Made by a program: the position numbers and the translations under genes. From an uncultured bacterium (GTDB taxonomy: Bacteria > Bacteroidota > Bacteroidia > Bacteroidales > Bacteroidaceae), in the NCBI GenBank assembly GCA_945788485.1, contig CALZMB010000125.1:1-6726 (forward strand): DNA of 6,726 nt, given 5' to 3'. Below are positions 1-6,001 of this stretch, in pieces (positions within the stretch are counted from its first letter, which is position 1; each line of letters begins with the position of its first letter). Under the pieces are notes generated by a model. The model was given only the letters and a program-made list of their open reading frames with translations. It made no database searches and had not been told where the DNA came from.

Positions 1-147
1 AGCCCGCTACGCTCCTTCTTCAACTTACAATTTGTCCTCGAAAATAATCTCGAAATCTAACAAAGCCAATATATAGAACCACCCTTAAACCAAACGTATC
101 CTTCTGTAGTGTGTCGGCCGTATGTGGGTGTAGTCATTCGCTCCGCA

Positions 148-501
148 TCATCTGCCGTAGTGGCTTCTGCGGCAGTTGTGCCTCATCTCGCGCTCGTAGC
201 GTCTGATTTCCTTCTTCGACTTGTCGCATACGACACAGATGTTGTAGCGGTTGTATCTGTGGTTGCCTTCGAGCATGTGGCGGCGCATATCGAAGGTGCC
301 CGGGCGGCAGTCGTGACGGTGGCTGCAGCATGTTGTGCCGTGAGAGACATGGCGGTCGTTGTGTCCTGTGACGCGCAGCTCAGTGCGCACGCCATTACGG
401 CTTGAGGTGCTGACAGTGACGTTTGTCTTGCCGAACGTTGTTGTGGTGCCGATGAATGTCATGCCGATAATCATCATGCCGATAGTCTTCATTGTCTTCA
501 T
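148..501 (-). CDS. Putative secreted small Cys/His/Arg-rich protein (117 aa), function unknown
   Basis: I do not recognise this family. Residues 1-24 look like a signal peptide: Lys at 2 and 5, a hydrophobic Ile/Met/Phe/Gly stretch at 7-18, then a Thr run ending in FG near 23-24. The mature part is basic and holds six Cys (58, 59, 65, 89, 92, 110) and nine His. The clusters are a CC..HxH..C patch at 58-65 and a CVVC pair at 89-92, so disulphides or metal binding are possible (inference). The Met1 start is supported by AAAGGA at 510-515, eight bases before the ATG, and by a Bacteroidota-type promoter further upstream (612-643). It is transcribed divergently from the double histidine kinase gene. 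The overlapping plus-strand frames have no comparable start signals. The residue composition is unusual, so a spurious frame cannot be fully excluded; the signal peptide plus ribosome site plus promoter is what favours a real gene. Confidence 0.62.
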   Translation of the reverse strand: MKTMKTIGMMIIGMTFIGTTTTFGKTNVTVSTSSRNGVRTELRVTGHNDRHVSHGTTCCSHRHDCRPGTFDMRRHMLEGNHRYNRYNICVVCDKSKKEIRRYEREMRHNCRRSHYGR

Positions 502-611
502 AGTTGTTGTCCTTTCTTTTCTTTATCGGAAGGCGGAGGCTATATATATAATAAGGTATATAAGCCGGAGCCCGCCGTCCGGAGTTAAACATTGTCTTTA
601 TTTTTCAAGTG

Positions 612-643
612 CAAAGTTAAGGCTTTTCTCATTTCTGCGGAAA
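612..643 (-). promoter_or_regulatory. Bacteroidota-type promoter for the 117-aa secreted protein gene
   Basis: On the minus strand TAACTTTG (619-612) matches the TAnnTTTG -7 consensus exactly. A TTTC (643-640), three of four matches to the TTTG -33 element, lies 20 bases upstream. Transcription would start near 608, giving a leader of about 105 bases before the ATG at 501. Confidence 0.55.
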
Positions 644-757
644 TTATTTCTCCTATGTCTCAAGGGGAGTTTTCCTACAGGTTCGGGGGAAAATCCTGCG
701 CCGTCCCTGTCCCTTCATCAGAACAGTCTGACACTAAGCCCACTACGCTTTTCCAAC

Positions 758-771
758 TTTCTTGCAAGAAA
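758..771. promoter_or_regulatory. 14-bp perfect palindrome beside the kinase promoter (candidate operator)
   Basis: TTTCTTGCAAGAAA is a perfect palindrome without a spacer. It ends one base before the -33 element of the rightward promoter, a position suited to an activator or repressor dimer. No regulator gene is adjacent and no second copy was seen in the intergenic region, so the operator role is inference. Confidence 0.4.
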
Positions 772-772
772 A

Positions 773-804
773 TTAGGTGGTATGAAAAAAAATACGTAAA
801 TTTG
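773..804 (+). promoter_or_regulatory. Bacteroidota-type promoter for the double histidine kinase gene
   Basis: TAAATTTG (797-804) matches the -7 consensus TAnnTTTG exactly. TTAG (773-776) is a three-of-four match to TTTG, 20 bases upstream. The start of transcription would fall near 808, leaving a leader of about 50 bases before the ATG at 858. Confidence 0.6.
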
Positions 805-857
805 TATTCCGAAACCCCATCGCCTCATGGCGCATTGCATACAGAATCCTCCATCCT

Positions 858-3800
858 ATGAAAAAGCTCCTTCTGCTCTTCATACTTTTCATGCTCCTCA
901 TGCTTCCCTGGCACAGCCATCGTGCCGGCCGGTCCCTGTGTAGTGTTTCGTCTATCGCCCTGCAGTCAGAAGGCTGCGACAGCATCTACGACCTCTATGC
1001 CGACAGCATCAACATCATGCTGAAGAGCAACAAGCCCCACATCGCCCTTGGCATAGCAAGCAGGATGTACGAAGAATCGGAGAAGGCCGACGACAACTAC
1101 GGTCGTTTCCGCGCCTTCATTGCGCTGGCAGACATCTATCAGGTTCGCGGCGACACGCTTCAGGTGATAGAGAACATCAACAAAGCCCTTGAATACGGCA
1201 GCAAAGACGACAAGAGGCCTACGCTGACACAGCTCTACATCACGCTCTACCAGCAGAAGATTCCCTTTGGCAAGGTTTTCCACCCTTCAGCCGACAGTCT
1301 GCTGAGACTTGCGTTCAATGCAGCGTGCAACCGCGCCGACACTTTCGTCTCTGTGCTCTTCGCCGCATACCAGAGTGCGCGCCGCCGCGACACGACAGGC
1401 TACAGGGCTCTCCTTCCCTACCTCGACCATTATGCCACGCCCGCCCTGAAGCGTGAGTATGACAATATCTACCATCGTGTGGTGTCTTACGAGCCGCTGT
1501 TCCGTAAAGACATCGGGGGATGTATTGAAGAGAGGAAAAAGATTGCCAGTCCGGCAGAGCGACACGAGGCCATTTACAACATCGCGCGCTTTGCCCCACC
1601 CTACAACCCGCAACTGGCATTGCTGTATGCCGACAGCCTTAACATGCAGTATGCCTCGATGCTTCTGCGTTCAAACAACGCCCTCCTCCTCGAGTTCAAC
1701 TCGATGATAAGCAACCGTATGCTCGCCGCCAAGGCGGTTCAGGAAGAGATGGACTATCAGGCGGCAGCCATCGCCGAAGGCAAGGCCCAGATAGAGCGGC
1801 AGCGGCTTCAGCAGGCAGTTCGGCTTCAGCAGATAGAGACCATGCGCCTCGAGCAGGAGCGGCAGGCATACAAGACACAGCTCTATCTCACCAACGCCAA
1901 CCTGCACCGGCGTCAACTTGAGATAAGACACCAGCAGAACATCAGGCGCAACCAAAGCCTCGCCGCCGAGCAGAAGCGCAACACGGAGCGCCAGATGCTG
2001 CTCGGCATCGGCATCGTCATTTTCATCATTATCCTCGCCGTCGCAGCCGTCAGGGCACAGGTATTGCGCAAGAGGGCACGCCACATCGAACGCATCAGGG
2101 CGCAAGAGGCTGAGCTGCGCGACACAGCCATACAGGCGTCGAAAGAGAAGGATGCCTTCATACGCAGCATGTCCTACGAGGTGCGCACGCCTCTGAACAA
2201 CGTCTCGGGATTCGCACAGCTCCTCGCACAGCCTAAAGACGCGCTGAGCGACGAAGAGAGGGAGGAGTACGGGATGCTGATACAGAACGATTCGCTGAAG
2301 CTGACGAAATACATCGACCGCCTTCTGAAATCGCCGCAGAACATCTCCATCAACGACATCGAGACGACGGACATACAGGACGGCGAGGAGAGTCTGCGCC
2401 GCCGTCTGCGGGAGATGAACCTCCTCCGCCTCATCATTCCGCTCGTCATGGTCGGCCTGACTGCGATGCCCGGCCCACGGCAGTATGCCGCCATCGACCC
2501 CATCCACCAGCACACACTCGGCCATATCGACAGCCTCATCAGCCGCGACCTCACCCTTGAGGCACTGAGCCTGGCGCGCCAGCTCAATCGCGAGGCGCAC
2601 GAGAGAAAGAACATCGAGCTGCGATACCGCATCTACCCCCTTTTCACGAAACTCTTCACACAACGCAACGACATCTCCGCAGCAGCCCTCAACATCAAGA
2701 AAACCATCGAGGCTAACAGGATGCGGCAGCAGCCGGACAACCCCACCATGCTCTTCTGCTCGCTGTTCGACTACACCGCATCATATAACGGTCGCGACAC
2801 AATGCTCGCCGCATACCTCGATTCGGCGATGCATCATGCCGTCACGTCGCGTGAGAAGTGCGAGGTTTATCTCCGTCTGGCAGCCTACAACGGCATACGC
2901 AGAGATTCCACGGCATTCAGTGCATACCACAGCCTCTACAAGGCGGCATGTCGAGACACGCTGAATGACCGCCGCCTGCTGTCGCCCCGCATCATTCCGA
3001 CCACCACGAAGAAGATTGCGACACTCGTAGCCGCCATGGACGGCATATTCAGCGGCGACATGACGAACGCGCGGGCCATCGTCAACGGAGTAAGCGACAA
3101 CTACACCAGGCACGCCCTGAACTATCTCATAGCACGCTTCAACCGCGACCACTGGCTCGCCCTCACCTACCGCGACTCTATCATGACCGACAACCGCTAC
3201 AGAAACCGCGGCATCGACAGCCTCGACAGGATATGGATAGAGCGATACCTCGGCAACGACTCTCTGCGCCAGACCATCATGAGAAGACAGCGCGAGACCA
3301 ACGCGATGCTCATACGACAGCAGCAGCTCGACATCGAACGGCAACGCCTCGAAGCCCGCAACGCCACACACGAGGCCGAGCGGCAGCGCCTCGAGATGTC
3401 CAACCGCGCACGTATGCAGCAGCTGCGAGTGAACAAGGCGAAACTGGAGCAGAGCCATCTGGAGATAGAGAGACAGAAACTCGCCATACACAACGAGACG
3501 CTCAACAACCGCCGGAACGAGGCAGTCTTCTCCATCCGCGTGATGGGCATCACCGTCCTGGCTCTCGTCGCCAGCATCGCAGTCATCATCACGCTCATCC
3601 TCAGAAACCGGAAAGAGACTCGCGAGCTGATGCGCATCACACGCGAGCTGCACAACGCAAGCATCGAGGCGATGCACGCGATGAAGATGAAAAACCAGTT
3701 CATACAGAACATGTCGCACGAGATACGCACCCCGCTCAATGCCATCACGGGCTTCTCGCAACTGCTCTCACTGCCCGCCGACACCTTCGACGACAACGAG

Positions 3801-4391
3801 CGGCAAGAGTTCGCCACATACATCGACAACAACATACGCCTGCTCTCGATGCTGCTCGACGACATCATAAACATCGGAGACATAGAGAAAGGCGAATACC
3901 ACCTGAAGATAAAGACCTGCCCCGTCAACCGCCAGGCACGCATGGCAATGGCAGCGGTGAAATATCGTGTGCCTGCCGCCATCGACATGCAGTTCCGCTC
4001 CGCCCTTCCAGACCACTACAAGGTGCGCACCGACAGCAAGCGCATACAGCAGGTGCTCATCAACTTCCTCACCAACGCCATCAAGCACACCTCCGCCGGC
4101 AGCATCACAGTCAGCGTCACACGCAACACCGCCACTGACGGCACCGCCACGATACAATACATCGTCAGCGACACCGGCACCGGCATCCCGCCAGAAGAGG
4201 CGGAGAAAATCTTCGAACGCTTCGTCAAGCTCAACGACTTTGTGCAGGGCACCGGCCTCGGACTGAACATCTGCCACAACATCGCCACGAAACTCGGAGG
4301 CAGCGTGTGGCTCGACACCGCATATCCCGGTAACACCGAGGGTGTGGAACACGGCGCACGCTTTGTCCTCGCCATACCCGACAGTGCTTAG
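858..4391 (+). CDS. Tandem double sensor histidine kinase with a pseudo-kinase N-terminal half (1177 aa)
   Basis: This is a membrane sensor kinase built from two paralogous units in one frame. Unit 1 (1-519) has: N-terminal signal/anchor (2-18), helical TPR-like sensor region (about 45-265), coiled coil (about 293-380), membrane segment (381-398), and a HisKA/DHp domain (about 430-492). Its H-box reads MSYEVRTPL, so Tyr440 replaces the phospho-accepting His, and no ATPase domain follows. Unit 2 (520-1177) has: a second signal/anchor (521-537), TPR-like sensor, coiled coil (about 800-892), membrane segment (about 894-916), HisKA with His954 in MSHEIRTPL, and a complete HATPase domain: N-box Asn1069/Asn1073, G1 DTGTGI at 1105-1110, F-box FERF at 1119-1122, G2 GTGLGL at 1131-1136. 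Four membrane segments give a consistent topology: both sensors periplasmic, both DHp domains cytoplasmic. The ATG at 858 begins the signal sequence and follows a good promoter, though no Shine-Dalgarno is visible. No response regulator is encoded in the window. Ligand and target are unknown. Confidence 0.93.
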   Translation: MKKLLLLFILFMLLMLPWHSHRAGRSLCSVSSIALQSEGCDSIYDLYADSINIMLKSNKPHIALGIASRMYEESEKADDNYGRFRAFIALADIYQVRGDTLQVIENINKALEYGSKDDKRPTLTQLYITLYQQKIPFGKVFHPSADSLLRLAFNAACNRADTFVSVLFAAYQSARRRDTTGYRALLPYLDHYATPALKREYDNIYHRVVSYEPLFRKDIGGCIEERKKIASPAERHEAIYNIARFAPPYNPQLALLYADSLNMQYASMLLRSNNALLLEFNSMISNRMLAAKAVQEEMDYQAAAIAEGKAQIERQRLQQAVRLQQIETMRLEQERQAYKTQLYLTNANLHRRQLEIRHQQNIRRNQSLAAEQKRNTERQMLLGIGIVIFIIILAVAAVRAQVLRKRARHIERIRAQEAELRDTAIQASKEKDAFIRSMSYEVRTPLNNVSGFAQLLAQPKDALSDEEREEYGMLIQNDSLKLTKYIDRLLKSPQNISINDIETTDIQDGEESLRRRLREMNLLRLIIPLVMVGLTAMPGPRQYAAIDPIHQHTLGHIDSLISRDLTLEALSLARQLNREAHERKNIELRYRIYPLFTKLFTQRNDISAAALNIKKTIEANRMRQQPDNPTMLFCSLFDYTASYNGRDTMLAAYLDSAMHHAVTSREKCEVYLRLAAYNGIRRDSTAFSAYHSLYKAACRDTLNDRRLLSPRIIPTTTKKIATLVAAMDGIFSGDMTNARAIVNGVSDNYTRHALNYLIARFNRDHWLALTYRDSIMTDNRYRNRGIDSLDRIWIERYLGNDSLRQTIMRRQRETNAMLIRQQQLDIERQRLEARNATHEAERQRLEMSNRARMQQLRVNKAKLEQSHLEIERQKLAIHNETLNNRRNEAVFSIRVMGITVLALVASIAVIITLILRNRKETRELMRITRELHNASIEAMHAMKMKNQFIQNMSHEIRTPLNAITGFSQLLSLPADTFDDNERQEFATYIDNNIRLLSMLLDDIINIGDIEKGEYHLKIKTCPVNRQARMAMAAVKYRVPAAIDMQFRSALPDHYKVRTDSKRIQQVLINFLTNAIKHTSAGSITVSVTRNTATDGTATIQYIVSDTGTGIPPEEAEKIFERFVKLNDFVQGTGLGLNICHNIATKLGGSVWLDTAYPGNTEGVEHGARFVLAIPDSA

Positions 4392-4427
4392 AAGAGCACA
4401 GCCGACGCACACAGACACATACCACAT

Positions 4428-4476
4428 CAACGGCGACAGCCCGGCTTCTTGACTGAAGACCGGGCTGTCGCCGTTG
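4428..4476. terminator. Perfect 17-bp stem hairpin between convergent genes (bidirectional terminator or mRNA-end structure)
   Basis: The arms 4428-4444 and 4460-4476 are exact reverse complements (CAACGGCGACAGCCCGG on the left). Four more pairs (CTTC 4445-4448 with GAAG 4455-4458) extend the stem past a one-base bulge to a TTGACT loop. It lies 36 bases after the kinase stop and 65 bases beyond the ATPase stop. Neither side has a clear U-tract, so it may stabilise the 3' ends or act in a factor-assisted way rather than as a classical intrinsic terminator. Confidence 0.65.
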
Positions 4477-4541
4477 CATAGAAGGACGGAGTATGAGCTG
4501 TGACGGGCGTAAGACGGCAGCTTGTTCTACTGAAAGACGTA

Positions 4542-5738
4542 TCAATAGTTCATCCCGACAATCCATATAGGCAGCTTCTTGCCCACCGGAAATTCCATGC
4601 CATCGGCAAGGATATACGAATCGGGAACATCAGCAATCTGGTCGAATGACTTCTTTTCTCCCCCAACCTCAATTATCACTCTGCCGTCAATCCTGAAATC
4701 ACCCTCATCTTTTGAGTATTCCACTACATGATCATGGCTCAGCTGGTTGACGACGAAACATTCCCTTACAGTCCCTGTCACAAGTCGGCTTGACAGGGCA
4801 TGCAGGATATTGGTGTTGTGAATGAAGATTTTGTCGGGTTTCTGCATCTTTGTCACAGACTTGTTGTCGGTGTATATAAGATTCAGCAGCTCGGCACGCT
4901 TCATGGCATTGAGATAATTCAACACCGTATTCTTGTTTATCTCAAGATAAGAAGCGAGTTTTGATATGTTCACCTCGTACGGGAGATTGTCTGCAAGGAA
5001 AAGCAGCATAGCCTTCAGCTTGCGCGTGAAAGCAGGGTCAACCCCGCAGAAGGCCGTGATTTCCTGGTCGATGATGAAATTGACGACATTCTCTATCCGG
5101 CTGTAATATTCCGTCTCCACGCCATCATAGAACGGATAGTAGCCCACCCTCAGATACTCTTCAAACATCTTGACGGGATGGCATTTGGCATTGACCTCGG
5201 CGCAAATCGCGTCAGCATTGCGCAATATCTCGTCAAGAGAACACTTCGGAAGCTGGATACCCTTATAGAAATGGATGAACTCCCGGAAAGACAGCCCCTC
5301 CATCGTATATGAAAGCACACGGCGCGACAAGTCTGCATCGGCATTCAATATCTGTATGAGCGACGAACCGGTGAATGTTATCCTCAAATGAGGATAGAGG
5401 TCAATGATTTCCTTAATCTCTACGCTCCATTTGGGATATTTGTGAACCTCGTCGAGAAACAGATGCTCCCCGCCCATCATAGCGAACCGCTCGGCAAGCT
5501 GCAGGAGTGTGTTGGTTGTGAAATACATGCTGTCAACAACACAATACAGCGCCTTGCCTGCTGTCGTGCCGTATGTCTGGCGGATATACTGGCGCACGAG
5601 CGTTGTCTTGCCCACGCCACGCGAGCCTTTGATCGCTACGAGTTGGCTTGACCAATTGATGTCATTGATAATCTCCCTTACGATGTCCATCTTCACTTGG
5701 GAAATGTACATCTGGTGCTTTCTGAACAGTGTTTCCAT
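4542..5738 (-). CDS. AAA_14 / DUF4143 family ATPase (398 aa)
   Basis: This is a P-loop ATPase of the AAA_14-DUF4143 type, a family widespread in Bacteroidota genomes whose cellular role is not established. Numbering is from the ATG at 5738. Walker A is GSRGVGKT at 38-45. Walker B is HLFLDEVHK at 92-100 with Asp96 and Glu97. A sensor-1 strand, ITFTGSS, is at 120-126, and an Arg pair (139-140) precedes the LSF.EF motif typical of the family. A winged-helix-like segment (about 257-290, NISKLASYL...NKNTVLNYL) follows. The C-terminal DUF4143 part has a nuclease-fold-like pattern: Glu326 in RECFVVNQL, DF..D at 347-351, EVGGEKK at 357-363. Length is normal for the family and nothing is broken. An in-frame TTG at 5768 would add ten residues, but it lies inside the -7 promoter box, so the ATG is preferred; a weak GGAAA sits upstream. 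Base composition is lower in G+C than the kinase gene, which hints at separate ancestry. It is convergent with the kinase and shows no operon partner. Confidence 0.93.
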   Translation of the reverse strand: METLFRKHQMYISQVKMDIVREIINDINWSSQLVAIKGSRGVGKTTLVRQYIRQTYGTTAGKALYCVVDSMYFTTNTLLQLAERFAMMGGEHLFLDEVHKYPKWSVEIKEIIDLYPHLRITFTGSSLIQILNADADLSRRVLSYTMEGLSFREFIHFYKGIQLPKCSLDEILRNADAICAEVNAKCHPVKMFEEYLRVGYYPFYDGVETEYYSRIENVVNFIIDQEITAFCGVDPAFTRKLKAMLLFLADNLPYEVNISKLASYLEINKNTVLNYLNAMKRAELLNLIYTDNKSVTKMQKPDKIFIHNTNILHALSSRLVTGTVRECFVVNQLSHDHVVEYSKDEGDFRIDGRVIIEVGGEKKSFDQIADVPDSYILADGMEFPVGKKLPIWIVGMNY

Positions 5739-5765
5739 AAAAAAACGTTTCCGGTTTGTATGGCG

Positions 5766-5797
5766 CAAAAGTATAAAAACTTGCTGAGAAAACCAAA
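5766..5797 (-). promoter_or_regulatory. Consensus Bacteroidota promoter of the ATPase gene
   Basis: On the minus strand TTTG (5797-5794) is followed, after exactly 20 bases, by TACTTTTG (5773-5766), a perfect match to TAnnTTTG. Transcription would start near 5762, about 24 bases before the ATG. This placement rules out the upstream TTG as the start codon. Confidence 0.75.
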
Positions 5798-5810
5798 AAA
5801 TATCGAAAAA

Positions 5811-5894
5811 AGCTTACTCTGATAAGCGAAATTTAACCAAAATCGCTTATCGTGATAAGCGGTTTTGATAATTTTTCGCTTATTACAATAAGCG
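5811..5894. promoter_or_regulatory. Three 18-bp palindromic sites phased at exactly 33 bp (candidate operator array)
   Basis: Site 1 (5811-5828) is AGCTTACTCTGATAAGCG, the imperfect copy. Site 2 (5844-5861) is CGCTTATCGTGATAAGCG and site 3 (5877-5894) is CGCTTATTACAATAAGCG; both have perfect 8-bp arms around two bases. The consensus is CGCTTANNNNNNTAAGCG. Centres lie at 5819.5, 5852.5 and 5885.5, so the period is 33 bp, about three helical turns, with 15-base AT-rich linkers. The nearest site begins 14 bases upstream of the ATPase -33 element, with its centre near -57 to -60 from the predicted start. Site 2 extends outwards by a further T/G and C-AAAA/TTTT-G pairing. Protein binding on one face of the DNA is the simplest reading (inference). 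Lone half-sites occur at 6238-6243 (CGCTTA) and 6354-6360 (GCTTATC). Confidence 0.75.
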
Positions 5895-6001
5895 GTTTGG
5901 CGGATTTCTGCAATATGAGTATGTGCATTTTCGATATTGCCTTATTCCGGATTCGTTTGTCTTCGACATGCTTTAAGTAGGCGAGTTGACAAGGTTTTCA
6001 C

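Larger units (their letters stand above)
502..857. other. Divergent intergenic region between the small secreted-protein gene and the double kinase gene
   Basis: No convincing gene lies here. It holds a leftward promoter (612-643), a rightward promoter (773-804), a 14-bp palindrome (758-771), an AT-rich run at 541-562 inside the leftward leader, and a possible weak hairpin in which TTTTCC (670-675) pairs with GGAAAA (688-693). Open frames crossing it run into the kinase start region out of frame or are the antisense of the small gene's signal peptide. Confidence 0.6.

Noticed and set aside
91..98. Leftward promoter: minus-strand TACGTTTG matches TAnnTTTG
   Set aside because: No -33-like element at the right distance and no visible gene to serve inside the window; matches of this length are expected a few times by chance.
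152..175. CTGCCG/CGGCAG inverted repeat as terminator of the small secreted-protein gene
   Set aside because: It lies within the coding end, upstream of the stop, with no U-tract after it.
359..799. 146-codon plus-strand frame with a hydrophobic stretch
   Set aside because: The hydrophobic part is the antisense of the small secreted protein's signal peptide; the frame crosses the leftward promoter and has no start signals.
592..861. 89-codon plus-strand frame ending at the kinase start
   Set aside because: It spans the rightward promoter and its -7 box, so it cannot be made from that transcript, and it shows no recognisable motif.
1671..2663. 330-codon minus-strand frame, and a similar 326-codon one at 2781-3761
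   Set aside because: Both are antisense to the kinase gene, arise from its GC-rich codons, contain no family motifs and have no start signals.
3233..4138. 301-codon plus-strand frame overlapping the kinase
   Set aside because: Low-complexity Arg/His/Ala sequence in a shifted frame of a clearly real kinase domain.
5739..5768. TTG start adding ten residues to the ATPase
   Set aside because: The TTG lies inside the TACTTTTG -7 promoter box, so it would not be in the transcript; the ATG at 5738 begins the conserved family N-terminus.
5811..5894. CRISPR array
   Set aside because: Only three 18-bp palindromic units with 15-base linkers that are AT-rich and similar in character; spacers are too short and no cas gene is present.
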